Assembly: GCA_964553885.1 (NCBI GenBank) | Contig: CAZKLP010000001.1 | Span: forward strand, 1 to 43,227 | Direction of reading: 5' to 3' | DNA: 43,227 nt | Origin: JACPHB01 sp964553885 | Lineage (GTDB): Bacteria > Patescibacteriota > Minisyncoccia > UBA10092 | Shown: positions 14,498 through 21,972 of the stretch, piece by piece | Layout of the letters: each line of letters starts with the position of its first letter | Position numbering within the stretch: position 1 is the stretch's first letter | The notes under the pieces: model-generated | Databases searched by the model: none | What the model was told of the DNA's origin: nothing | The model's input: the letters and a program-made list of their open reading frames with translations, nothing else | Position numbers and translations under genes: made by a program

Positions 14498-15561
14498 TTT
14501 CTTACACTATATAAGAAGTACCAAAATGGTTTAAGGACTAGGTCGTAAGAATCGGAATATTCAAGAAGTTTGCCGCCGAATCGTTTTTTAAAAATAGAAA
14601 TTCCGCCAAATGTTTCATATTCGCCGTCGCTGTCCACTCCGCCAAAATTATAAATTTTAAATCCGCGCCGCTTCGCTTCTTTAGCCGCTTCCCATTGCGC
14701 CAGATGCGAAAACATCAGATTCTTATGCTCATCGCTTGAACCGCCGAGCATAAAAAAGGCCATGTTACCGAAAAGTAAAATTAAATTTATTGCTAAAATT
14801 TTATTATCATATTTAGCGACTGCTAAAAATGCGTCATTCTGATTTAACATATTAAAAATGTTCTGATAATAATTTTTAGGATGAAGGTTGAAATTATCGC
14901 GCTTTGCCGTTTCTTCAAGGAGCTTGTAAAAATCATTAAAATATTTATTCATGGTGAGCAAAGTCGAACCATTAAAATTTTGCAAAATGATTTCTACTTT
15001 TATCCCCTTTCTTTCAGCTAAGCCAATGTTGTAGCGAGTTTTTGGATGCATATTATTCAGCAATTCCTCTTCGGATTTTTCAATGTTTAAAATCCATTCG
15101 TATTTTGGCTGGAAACAAGAGGAATGATAATGAGAAGTAGGAGTTTTTTTAAAGTAATTTTTAAAATTATTTTCAGTTTTCGGGAATGTGTCAAATCGTA
15201 CAAAAACCGCGTTTTCCTTCTTGGCAATTTTCGATAATTTATCGCGAAATGTTTTTAAAAATTCATCGTTTAAATAACTCGTCTCTTTTAAGACGGGTCC
15301 ATGCGGAATATACAAAAAACTTTCAGAAAACGGCCCTCCTACGCTAAAGCTTCGGCGGGTAAACAGTGAATACTTTATAACTTGAAAAAATCCTGAAATT
15401 TCTGAATCGTTTTTTATTTCAAATCTTATAACTTCACGACCCATCGCCTTTTGCCACTCGCCAAAAAACCACGCTTGGGTAAAAGACGCGTTTCTCGCGA
15501 CTAGAAGCGGATTGTATTCCGATTCATTGTTGACTTCCCTAAATTCAATCATTACCGCCAT
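14476..15561 (-). CDS. FemAB/FemX-like peptidoglycan bridge aminoacyltransferase
   Basis: A GNAT-fold protein of about 361 residues that probably transfers amino acids from aminoacyl-tRNA to the lipid-linked wall precursor. Features are QAWFFGEWQKAMG near the N-terminus, LNNMHPKTRYNIGLAERKGI in the middle (the typical FemAB basic helix), and the C-terminal block YNFGGVDSDGEYETFGGISIFKKRFGG. I start it at ATG 15561; an ATG nine bases downstream (15552) and one 27 nt upstream (15588) are alternatives. It is the first gene of the wall and carbon operon and overlaps murE by 22 nt. Inference: the two enzymes act on successive stages of the stem peptide. Confidence 0.85.
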   Translation of the reverse strand: MAVMIEFREVNNESEYNPLLVARNASFTQAWFFGEWQKAMGREVIRFEIKNDSEISGFFQVIKYSLFTRRSFSVGGPFSESFLYIPHGPVLKETSYLNDEFLKTFRDKLSKIAKKENAVFVRFDTFPKTENNFKNYFKKTPTSHYHSSCFQPKYEWILNIEKSEEELLNNMHPKTRYNIGLAERKGIKVEIILQNFNGSTLLTMNKYFNDFYKLLEETAKRDNFNLHPKNYYQNIFNMLNQNDAFLAVAKYDNKILAINLILLFGNMAFFMLGGSSDEHKNLMFSHLAQWEAAKEAKRRGFKIYNFGGVDSDGEYETFGGISIFKKRFGGKLLEYSDSYDLVLKPFWYFLYSVRKWLLNLK

Positions 15562-15768
15562 TTTACGCTTTTTTTGCCTTAAAAACAATAAAACAATGTC
15601 TCAATGACAAGAATCGTCTTGCGAAACCATCAGAGGGTGGATTCGGAGTTGTAACCGAGAATAGAGACAATCGTATCCCATAAAAATCACCAACCGAAAG
15701 GCTTTTAGCCAAATAGGTTGTTTTTATATAAAAAGTCGCCCGGTCTCTCGAACCGGTGCTCAGCACTG

Positions 15769-15810
15769 CAGAGGGTACAGGATTTGAACCTGTGATGCCT
15801 TGCGGCAAAC
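15769..15810 (-). pseudogene. 3' fragment of a serine-type tRNA
   Basis: The minus strand gives a variable arm (TGCC-GCAA-GGCA), a T-arm (ACAGG-TTCAAAT-CCTGT) and half an acceptor stem (ACCCTCT), nearly identical to the 3' end of the intact tRNA-Ser next to it. No 5' half or anticodon arm precedes it. A further T-arm-like palindrome (CCGGT/ACCGG, about 15741-15757) follows. I read these as remnants of duplicated tRNA. Confidence 0.6.
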
Positions 15811-15827
15811 TCGCTTTCTCCCGCCAA

Positions 15828-15914
15828 TGGCGGAGGGTACAGGATTCGAACCTGTGAGGGATTTCTCCCACACGCTTTCCAAGCGTGCGCCTTAAGCCAC
15901 TCGGCCAACCCTCC
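15828..15914 (-). tRNA. tRNA-Ser (GGA)
   Basis: A class II tRNA on the minus strand: acceptor GGAGGGT/ACCCTCC, D-arm GCCGAGTGGCTTAAGGC, anticodon stem CACGC/GCGTG with loop TTGGAAA (anticodon GGA), variable arm, T-loop TTCGAAT, discriminator G and an encoded CCA. Palindromes CCGCCA-A-TGGCGG and CCGCCA-T-TGGCGG abut it on both sides; the CCA is part of one of them. Confidence 0.93.
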
Positions 15915-15930
15915 GCCATTGGCGGGATTG

Positions 15931-15979
15931 CGATTTGTTTCTAAAAATTCTACGCTTACTAGAATTTTTAGACAAATCG
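15931..15979. repeat. Long inverted repeat between tRNA-Ser and the tRNA fragment
   Basis: Arms CGATTTGT plus TAAAAATTCTA and TAGAATTTTTA plus ACAAATCG pair around a 7-nt loop (CGCTTAC), with one small internal asymmetry. It separates the intact tRNA-Ser from a 5' tRNA fragment on the same strand. Confidence 0.7.
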
Positions 15980-15984
15980 GAAAC

Positions 15985-16010
15985 AAGCAGGCCCATTCGG
16001 CCACTCTGGC
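15985..16010 (-). pseudogene. Possible 5' fragment of a second class II tRNA
   Basis: The minus strand reads GCCAGAG-TG-GCCGAATGG, matching a 7-nt acceptor strand, positions 8-9 and the start of a serine or leucine type D-arm. No matching 3' acceptor strand (CTCTGGC) is found nearby. The stretch is also enclosed by GGAAAC/GTTTCC. Low confidence. Confidence 0.35.
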
Positions 16011-16029
16011 ACGTTTCCATTATTATTTT

Positions 16030-16944
16030 TTATATTTTCAAACCCCGCAGAATTTTAATTCTTTCTTCAACCGGCGGATGGGTAGAAAAAATTTTTACAA
16101 GCCATGGAGTTTTTTTGCCTCCACGCGAATCCGCGCCGAAAGGATTTTCCAAAAATAAATGCGCGGTAGCGTTGGACGCGGTTTTCATCTGGCGTGAATA
16201 TGTTGAAATTTTTTCTAAGGCCTTGGCAAGCCCTTCCGGATACCTTGTTAAAAGCGCGCCGGAAGTGTCGGCTAAGAACTCCCTTTTTCGGGAAATTGCC
16301 ATATGAATCAATGAAGCGATAATCGGCGCTAAAATAGACAGTGCGATGCCGACAATAATCATAATTCCGCCGGCGCGGGAATCATTATTATCCCGACCTC
16401 GCATTCCTCCAAACAACATAGAACGCATAAACATATCCGAAAGAATGGCTATAAACCCGACAAGCACTACCGCCACGGTTGAAACCAGCATGTCTCTATT
16501 TCCTATGTGGGAAAGCTCGTGGCTAAGCACTCCTTCAATCTCACTCCTGTCCAGTTTTTCCATCAACCCGCTCGTTACTGCTACCACGGCGTTTTTCGGG
16601 TCGCGCCCGGTGGCGAAAGCGTTTGGCGCCGGGTCGTCTATTATATAGAACTTCGGCATGGGAAGTCCGGCGGCAATGGTAAGATTTTCTAAAATTCTGT
16701 AAAGCTCCGGATGCGATTTTAAATCTATGGGCTTTGCTTTGTGAATTTTTAAAACAATCTTGTCCGAAAACCAATAACTCAAAACGTTCATAAAAATGCT
16801 GAAAATCACCGCAATATACAAAATGCCGGGATTTCCGTAAATCTGGCTAAAAATCCACCCGATTCCGATGACTACGCCAAAAAAAACCGTCATGAGCAGC
16901 CAGGTTTTGTAGATGTTTTTAGAGCGCTGCGTATAAAGAGTCAT
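16030..16944 (-). CDS. htpX: HtpX-like membrane zinc metalloprotease
   Basis: A 304-residue M48-family protease of the inner membrane that degrades misfolded membrane proteins. The start MTLYTQRSKN is chosen because upstream in-frame codons lie in lemA and the gene then begins one base after the lemA stop. Two N-terminal transmembrane segments precede ALPMPKFYIIDDPAPNAFATGRDP, the zinc motif HELSH with the family pattern VLSHELSHIGNRD, two more membrane segments, and the third zinc ligand in the KREFLADTSGALLT block. Pairing with LemA is frequent in bacteria. Membrane quality control is known for the family; its substrate here is unknown. Confidence 0.92.
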   Translation of the reverse strand: MTLYTQRSKNIYKTWLLMTVFFGVVIGIGWIFSQIYGNPGILYIAVIFSIFMNVLSYWFSDKIVLKIHKAKPIDLKSHPELYRILENLTIAAGLPMPKFYIIDDPAPNAFATGRDPKNAVVAVTSGLMEKLDRSEIEGVLSHELSHIGNRDMLVSTVAVVLVGFIAILSDMFMRSMLFGGMRGRDNNDSRAGGIMIIVGIALSILAPIIASLIHMAISRKREFLADTSGALLTRYPEGLAKALEKISTYSRQMKTASNATAHLFLENPFGADSRGGKKTPWLVKIFSTHPPVEERIKILRGLKI

Positions 16945-16945
16945 G

Positions 16946-17500
16946 TTAAAACTTAACCTTAACCGGTTCTCTTGCCGCTTCTTCTTCAAGGTCAAAAAGT
17001 TCTTTGCGGGAGAAACTAAGCGCGCCGGCAATCATATTCGCCGGAAACGATTCAATAGCAATGTTGTAGTCGCGAACATTACCGTTGTAGAAACGGCGCG
17101 CCGACTGGATTTTATTTTCTGTGTCGGCCAATTCGCGCTGTAAATCCAAAAAGTTGGCGTTGGCTTTGAGGTCGGGATAATTTTCCGCGACCGCGAAAAG
17201 AGTTTTTAGAGTATTAGAAAGCATATTTTCGGCCTCCGCGTGTTCCGCGTTGGAGCTCGCCCCCATGGCTTGCGTTCTGGCCCGGGTAACATTTTCTAAA
17301 ACGCCTTTTTCATGAGCGGCGTATCCTTTTATGGTTTCAACGACATTCGGAATCAAATCATATCGCCTCTTCATCTGTACTTCAATATCGGACCACGCTT
17401 CTTCAACGCGGTTACGCTTTCTTACTAAATTATTAAAGAAGAAAATAAGCGACAACAGCAAAAAACCTATAACCGCAATAATAATATATAGTATATTCAT
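16946..17500 (-). CDS. lemA: LemA family protein
   Basis: A 184-residue membrane-anchored helical protein. One N-terminal transmembrane segment (ILYIIIAVIGFLLLSLIFFF) is followed by the hallmark NRVEEAWSDIEVQMKRRYDLIPNVVETIKGYA and the C-terminal YNGNVRDYNIAIESFPANMIA block. The length is typical. It lies directly upstream of htpX (one base apart), the usual partnership. Its role is not established; association with envelope stress proteases is inference from the neighbour. The spacer upstream (17501-17563) is AT-rich with several possible -10 boxes but no clear -35. Confidence 0.93.
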   Translation of the reverse strand: MNILYIIIAVIGFLLLSLIFFFNNLVRKRNRVEEAWSDIEVQMKRRYDLIPNVVETIKGYAAHEKGVLENVTRARTQAMGASSNAEHAEAENMLSNTLKTLFAVAENYPDLKANANFLDLQRELADTENKIQSARRFYNGNVRDYNIAIESFPANMIAGALSFSRKELFDLEEEAAREPVKVKF

Positions 17501-17563
17501 AGGTATTTTTTTATAATAATATTTTTATATTTTAACCTTAACTTTCAAAAAAATCAAACAATA

Positions 17564-18181
17564 CTACGGCGCGTTGGGTTCCGGCCCTTGATTTGCATAT
17601 TTATCAATAAAATCACCGATGCGTTTCAATTCTTCACTGTTTAAAGAATCGTCGGAAACCGGATCAAATTTATCAAGCCAATTCCAAGCCGCGAGAACAA
17701 CTAATTTATCATTTTCCTTTCTCAGTTCAACAATTATTTTTTTCCCGAAGCCATAAAAACTTTCAATTTGTTTGATAATTTCCGGAGAGGCATCCGGGCG
17801 GTAAGAAATCCAGATATAACCATGTTCAAGATTATGAATTAGTTGCTCATCGGATAGCTCTTTTTTATAAACTCCTTTGGTAGCTGGATTGCCATAATGC
17901 CAACCGGAAGTCGGCGGATTGGAACTATAAGTCGGATGTGGCGCGCCAACATCAATATGATTTCGGCCTTGATCGGGAATTTGAACCGCATAAATTTTTC
18001 TTAGAGCGGTTTTCTCTTGGCTTCTTTTTATAAACCAATAAATTCCTCCGCTTATAACCAAAAATACTGCAATCCAAATCAAAATCTTTTTAAACATCTT
18101 AAATTTACCAGTTCTTTTTTCCCCGGAAAATTTTTCTTTTTTCTTTTGATCGTATAATTCTTTTGAAGACAATTCATTCAT
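17564..18181 (-). CDS. DUF3105 family membrane-anchored protein
   Basis: A 205-residue protein with a positively charged N-terminus, a single transmembrane helix at about residues 31-48, and an extracytoplasmic DUF3105 domain. Recognisable motifs are NHIDVGAPHPTYSSNPPTSGWHY and LIHNLEHGYIWISYRPD, whose His residues could bind metal. The family is of unknown function. It lies 16 nt downstream of the DUF4015 gene, so both probably form a small envelope operon, and it is followed by an AT-rich spacer before lemA. Confidence 0.85.
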   Translation of the reverse strand: MNELSSKELYDQKKKEKFSGEKRTGKFKMFKKILIWIAVFLVISGGIYWFIKRSQEKTALRKIYAVQIPDQGRNHIDVGAPHPTYSSNPPTSGWHYGNPATKGVYKKELSDEQLIHNLEHGYIWISYRPDASPEIIKQIESFYGFGKKIIVELRKENDKLVVLAAWNWLDKFDPVSDDSLNSEELKRIGDFIDKYANQGPEPNAP

Positions 18182-18197
18182 AGAGATAATAATTATT

Positions 18198-19325
18198 TTA
18201 ATTTTCTTTATCTAATGCTTCTTCAGTATACACGTTTCTCGGGTTCCATAAAAGCCAACCGCTGGTGAGGCCTGCGTCATAAACCGCTTGTTTTTCTTTG
18301 CGAATCATTTCTCCATTGTAAATCGCGCCGATATTGAAATCCTGAAGCCAAGGACGCAGTTTTTTAAGGCGCTTTTCAAAGACCGGATTAACTATCGCCG
18401 GCGTACTCGTGCCGACTTCCATGGCTGATTTTTCCCACAATTGCTGTTTCCCTTTTTCAATTGTTCCTAAAACCACTTCATAGGGATGCTCCGCCGGATT
18501 GTCAAACCCGAAATTTCCCGAAATATAATGAGACGGATAAATCATCGGACTGACATAATCAAAATAATCGTAAACTTCGGTAAATGCCTGGCCAATATTC
18601 AAATCACTACCGTTAAGCATATTATACGCGAATAAATCAACAGAAAGCATGATATAAGAATCATACTTCTTAAGTTCTGAAGTTAAATAACTCGCGAAAT
18701 TATTTATTATATGGTTTTTTAATACCGAAGGAAAAACAACATCGTCGTCTTTTTTGAAACTTGGGTAGCGGATATAATCAAAATTTAGTTCATCAAAACC
18801 GGCGTCTATGGCTTTTTTAGCAATACTTACACTATATTCCCAGACCTCGTAATTTGACGGATCCATCCAATACCAACCGCGTTTGTCTTGCCACAGCGAA
18901 CCATCTTCTTTTTTAAAATACCAATCCGGATGAGTTTTTATTTGCGAACTATCTTGAAAAATAACCAGCCGCGCTATAGTGTAAATATTTTTCGCACGGA
19001 GTTTTACGGTTAAATTTTTAATGTAGTCATCTATATAAACTTCGCTGTCTTTTACGTCAATGACAATAGTGTTGATTTCTGTCTCATCCGCAACGCGAAT
19101 TAAATCATTAAATCTTTTAGCGCGAGCCATCCAAACAGTTGAATAAACCGCTTTTTGGGGATTTATTGTTAAATGCTTATTTACTTTAACCGTCTCTTCG
19201 GTATTTAAAACATTTGAAACCGCCGCCGGAATTTTTTTAATAAAATCAAAATTTCCGGCAATAAACGCGCCACCGATGGTAACGAGAATTAGAATAATTA
19301 GAATATTGAAACTATATAATTTCAC
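18198..19325 (-). CDS. DUF4015-type putative glycoside hydrolase
   Basis: A 375-residue exported or anchored protein. One N-terminal hydrophobic helix (ILIILILVTIGGAFIAG) precedes a TIM-barrel-like DUF4015 domain. Typical segments are NTIVIDVKDSEV, ARLVIFQD, WYWMDPSN, GFDELNFDYIRYPS (likely active-site acids) and YDYFDYVSPMIYPSHY. The family is grouped with glycosidases of clan GH-A, but enzyme activity has rarely been shown. It lies immediately upstream of the DUF3105 gene and downstream, across a terminator, of the amber-interrupted gene. Confidence 0.85.
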   Translation of the reverse strand: MKLYSFNILIILILVTIGGAFIAGNFDFIKKIPAAVSNVLNTEETVKVNKHLTINPQKAVYSTVWMARAKRFNDLIRVADETEINTIVIDVKDSEVYIDDYIKNLTVKLRAKNIYTIARLVIFQDSSQIKTHPDWYFKKEDGSLWQDKRGWYWMDPSNYEVWEYSVSIAKKAIDAGFDELNFDYIRYPSFKKDDDVVFPSVLKNHIINNFASYLTSELKKYDSYIMLSVDLFAYNMLNGSDLNIGQAFTEVYDYFDYVSPMIYPSHYISGNFGFDNPAEHPYEVVLGTIEKGKQQLWEKSAMEVGTSTPAIVNPVFEKRLKKLRPWLQDFNIGAIYNGEMIRKEKQAVYDAGLTSGWLLWNPRNVYTEEALDKEN

Positions 19326-19360
19326 TTTGTTTATCTTACCATAAATTTTTAGATAAATTA

Positions 19361-19383
19361 AAACCGCTCTATTTCGGCGGTTT
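19361..19383 (-). terminator. Terminator after the amber-interrupted gene
   Basis: AAACCGC/GCGGTTT arms with a 9-nt loop lie 4 nt beyond the final TAA (19388-19390) of the interrupted gene. Its position supports that the whole 19388-19792 stretch was one gene. Confidence 0.65.
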
Positions 19384-19387
19384 AAAT

Positions 19388-19792
19388 TTAATTTTTCGGG
19401 GTTATCAGAATGCTTCTATCACAGGAATCAATGTACACTTTCACATAAACTTTAACGCCTTGTGCTCTCACGCGAAAGTTTTTCTCTTCGCAATTACTCA
19501 AATAATCAACCTGATATTCGCCAGGCTCACGATTATAGAAATTGGCAAAACCTTTTTCATCTGTAAAGACCTAACTAGAACCAAAAAAAAAAGGATCGTC
19601 AATTTTTATTACTTCAACTGGCCTTAGCCCGACGGCCAATCCTGAAACCCCTCTACGTTCCATTCCTTTCATAACCTTTACGGTAAAAACATCAACAATT
19701 TTGCTTTCTCTATAAGACAAATATCCCATATAAATTGCCGGCCCAATTAATACTGCCAATGCAATCAATATGGCTTTCGTTGATTTCCTCAT
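19388..19792 (-). pseudogene. Membrane-anchored protein gene interrupted by an in-frame TAG
   Basis: The first 73 codons encode a transmembrane anchor (AILIALAVLIGPAIYMGYL) and the start of an extracytoplasmic domain, ending DDPFFFGSS at TAG 19571-19573. The very same frame continues for 60 codons (VFTDEKGFANFYNREPGEYQ onward) to TAA 19388-19390. The continuation looks like a beta-sandwich of the carboxypeptidase-regulatory type, with the usual T-D-E-x-G-x-A-x-F pattern. A run of ten T residues lies just before the amber codon. TAG ends intact genes elsewhere here, so recoding is unlikely; nonsense mutation or sequencing error is more probable. A GTGGGGG sequence upstream could serve as a weak ribosome site. 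Confidence 0.75.
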
Positions 19793-19842
19793 GCGACCCC
19801 CACTTTGATTAATTAAAGATCTAATTTATTTATGATAATAAG

Positions 19843-19869
19843 ATTATATTACATAAAGAATAAAGTCAA
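19843..19869 (-). promoter_or_regulatory. Probable promoter of the amber-interrupted gene
   Basis: On the minus strand TTGACT (19864-19869) and TATAAT (19843-19848) are 15 bp apart, shorter than the ideal 17. The leader to ATG 19792 is about 45 nt. One of the twin dyads lies about 40 bp upstream of the -35. Confidence 0.5.
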
Positions 19870-19909
19870 ATTCAGTAATTTTTTTAAAATCCCCGCACAA
19901 GATTATTTT

Positions 19910-19935
19910 ACTCCCATTATCCGAATTACGGGAGT
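19910..19935. promoter_or_regulatory. 26-bp dyad, copy 2 (between the TrpR-like gene and its neighbour)
   Basis: Outer arms ACTCCC/GGGAGT enclose ATTATCCGAATTAC. The site lies 21 bp after the TrpR-like gene and upstream of the promoter of the interrupted gene. Flanks TTATTTT on the left and GT on the right match copy 1, but the central 12 bp are the exact reverse complement of the other copy's centre. Confidence 0.8.
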
Positions 19936-19956
19936 GTTTTATAATTAGATTTTTAT

Positions 19957-20388
19957 TTATTTAGATCTTTTATCCAAAATTAAATTAAATAATAAGAAAT
20001 GTAAAGGATATTTCTTTCTCAACCATTCAAATGAAAGAGGTCGGATCGGTATTTTATTGGCCCCTCTTTTATCAAGCACTCTATTAAACTCTAGAATTGC
20101 TTTCTCATAACCTCCAAAACCACTTATCAACCAACTATGGACTTTAGCGATATTATCGTATCCGGCTTTCATACGAACTCTGATCTCCTCATAAGTCATA
20201 CCTTCCAAAAGACATTTAGCAATCATGATTCGGCGCGACAACATAATTGCTTCGCTTTCGCTAAGTAAGTCCTTGAAAAAATTTTTAACCTCATCCCTTG
20301 ATTTAAACGCTGCAATACTGGTCCATAACAAATCTAAATATTTCATTCTGTCCAAGCTGTTTATTTTCCTTGGATTAATTTTAACCAT
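19957..20388 (-). CDS. TrpR-like regulator of the YerC/YecD group
   Basis: A 143-residue protein with the TrpR-superfamily helix-turn-helix: SESEAIMLSRRIMIAKCLLEGMTYEEI then RVRMKAGYDNIAKVHSWL, where the recognition helix follows the MTYEEI turn. The N-terminal MKYLDLLWTSIAAFKSRDEVKNFF region is typical of YerC/YecD proteins. A basic C-terminal tail (about 40 residues) extends past the usual family end. The start at 20388 is chosen over an upstream ATG that would translate the dyad at 20401-20426 itself. The dyad just upstream suggests autoregulation. Its ligand is unknown; no tryptophan genes are near. Confidence 0.85.
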   Translation of the reverse strand: MVKINPRKINSLDRMKYLDLLWTSIAAFKSRDEVKNFFKDLLSESEAIMLSRRIMIAKCLLEGMTYEEIRVRMKAGYDNIAKVHSWLISGFGGYEKAILEFNRVLDKRGANKIPIRPLSFEWLRKKYPLHFLLFNLILDKRSK

Positions 20389-20400
20389 AAAAGTTATTTT

Positions 20401-20426
20401 ACTCCCATAATTCGGATAACGGGAGT
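20401..20426. promoter_or_regulatory. 26-bp dyad, copy 1 (at the start of the TrpR-like gene)
   Basis: ACTCCC/GGGAGT arms enclose ATAATTCGGATAAC, 12 bp upstream of the ATG. A TATGAT box immediately precedes it in the gene direction, so a protein bound here would block the promoter. Copy 2 lies at 19910-19935. Confidence 0.8.
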
Positions 20427-20509
20427 GTATCATAAAACAAAATTAATAACAAATTATTTAGAAGTTATTTGGAATATAAAAGTTGCAAATTTAAATTCCC
20501 CGCGCCAAA

Positions 20510-21181
20510 TTAAAAATTTTGGGACAAAAAATCCAATATCCTCTGTTTTAATTCCGGTTCGGCAGAAAACATCCGCGTGCCGTGCCCGGCGTCTTCGTAT
20601 TTAATGAATTCTTTTTTTGATGCCGCCGAAATGTCAAGCAAACGTTCGCACGATTCAAAAGCGTAATTATCATCGCGGCTCGCCGCGAGCAAAAGATTTT
20701 GCCTGAAATTTCGCGAAGCAATTTCGGTTTTAACACCTTTGTAATTAAGTCCAGGTGACAATGCAACAACAATTTTTGGCTGGGCTTTCGCGCCGTAAAG
20801 CAAAGCTAAATTCGCGCCGATTGAACCACCGATAACCGCTAATTCCGTATCGGTAATTCTAACCTTAAGCCATTGCGCCGCCGCCTCGACATCGTAAATC
20901 ATTTTATCGTAGTCTGCGGGCGTAAATTCCTGCCACGAACCCATTTCTCCGTACCAGGCCTCGGATTCGCCGTGTCCTCTTTCGTCTATGTTTAAAACGT
21001 TATAACCGTTCTTCCACAAAATTTCCGACAGTTCGTTAAAATCGCCACGGTTGCCCGGAAGAATATGCAAAAGAATAATTGATTTTTTGCCTTGACTGCC
21101 ATTAGGTGGGCTTTTGGCGTTAAAAAAATCACCGACGATTTTTACGCCATCTTTTGTTTGAAAATTAACTGTTTTTTTCAT
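20510..21181 (-). CDS. Alpha/beta hydrolase
   Basis: A 223-residue cytoplasmic serine hydrolase. The nucleophile elbow is IGGSIGANLALLYG (Ser near residue 122), the oxyanion region is LLHILPGNRGDF, a conserved DERGHGES block follows it, and the catalytic His is in YEDAGHGTRMF near the C-terminus, with a likely Asp in SRDDNYAF. The substrate cannot be read; esterase or peptidase-like activity is possible. The start overlaps the stop of the permease gene by 4 nt (ATGA), placing it at the 3' end of the zinc-transporter operon. Confidence 0.85.
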   Translation of the reverse strand: MKKTVNFQTKDGVKIVGDFFNAKSPPNGSQGKKSIILLHILPGNRGDFNELSEILWKNGYNVLNIDERGHGESEAWYGEMGSWQEFTPADYDKMIYDVEAAAQWLKVRITDTELAVIGGSIGANLALLYGAKAQPKIVVALSPGLNYKGVKTEIASRNFRQNLLLAASRDDNYAFESCERLLDISAASKKEFIKYEDAGHGTRMFSAEPELKQRILDFLSQNF

Positions 21182-21951
21182 GATTTCTTAAAAAGTAATG
21201 AGACCGCAAAGAAAACGATGCCGGAAAGAATTACCGACGGACCGGTAGGAAAATTAAACGCGCTTGAAATTAAAATACCGATAAATGTCATAACCAAACC
21301 CAAAATAACGCTAAAAACCAAAAATGATTTTAAACTCCAGGCAAAATTGCGGGCAGAAACGGCCGGTAAAATCGTGAGAGCTCCCATTAAAACCGAGCCA
21401 ATAAGCTTAATACCTAAGGCTACGCTTAACGCAAAAAGCATAAGAAAAGCAAGGTAAGAAAAATCAGGACGAAATCCGGCTGATTTTGCTAAATCTGGCG
21501 CCGCGATAACTAAAGCTAAACGGCGCGTTAATAGTAAGGTTAAAACGAATATTATTATGGACGCCAAAATTATTATTACAGCATCTCTATAACCTATAGC
21601 AAATAAATTGCCGAATAAACTTTCAAAAAGTTCTTCGCTTGGGACCAATATAACGCCTAAAGCAAGAGTGGCGGTAAAGAAGGTGCCTATAATAGCTTCG
21701 GGCGGCAAGGCCGTTCTTTTTTCAATAAACCATGTGCCGAAAGCTGCTGCCAAAAGAAATACCGCCGCCCCATAAATCGGATCAATATTCAGTATCAGCG
21801 CCAAACCAATGCCGGGAAGCGCCACGTGAGACAGAACGTCGCCTACCAAAGCCATTCTTTTAACAACAATAAAAGCGCCCAAAAAACTCGCTGCTAAAGC
21901 GGTAAACAAACCGGAAATCAGTATTAATAAAAATTGGTTATCAAATATCAT
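21178..21951 (-). CDS. Zinc/manganese-type ABC transporter permease
   Basis: A 257-residue ABC-3 family (ZnuB/MntB-like) membrane protein with about seven to eight hydrophobic helices. Typical segments are LGAFIVVKRMALVGDVLSHVALPGIGLAL near the N-terminus and GIKLIGSVLMGALTILPAVSARNFA towards the C-terminus. It lies 21 nt downstream of the His-rich ATPase gene. No substrate-binding lipoprotein (ZnuA type) is in the window, so that component must be elsewhere or absent. Metal specificity (Zn, Mn or Fe) cannot be told from sequence alone. Confidence 0.9.
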   Translation of the reverse strand: MIFDNQFLLILISGLFTALAASFLGAFIVVKRMALVGDVLSHVALPGIGLALILNIDPIYGAAVFLLAAAFGTWFIEKRTALPPEAIIGTFFTATLALGVILVPSEELFESLFGNLFAIGYRDAVIIILASIIIFVLTLLLTRRLALVIAAPDLAKSAGFRPDFSYLAFLMLFALSVALGIKLIGSVLMGALTILPAVSARNFAWSLKSFLVFSVILGLVMTFIGILISSAFNFPTGPSVILSGIVFFAVSLLFKKS

Positions 21952-21972
21952 TTTTTAATATTTATTAAAAAA

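Noticed and set aside
15563..16004. Minus-strand reading frames of 99 and 118 codons across the tRNA-Ser locus
   Set aside because: They read through the tRNA-Ser gene and tRNA fragments in the sense direction; the peptides are tRNA sequence, not protein.
19571..19573. Recoding of TAG as a sense codon
   Set aside because: TAG ends uvrB and the transporter-glycosidase gene at sensible positions and an RF1 is encoded, so general TAG recoding is not supported.
20389..20433. N-terminal extension of the TrpR-like protein
   Set aside because: It would translate the 26-bp dyad itself; the ATG at 20388 fits the family and leaves the dyad as an operator-like site.
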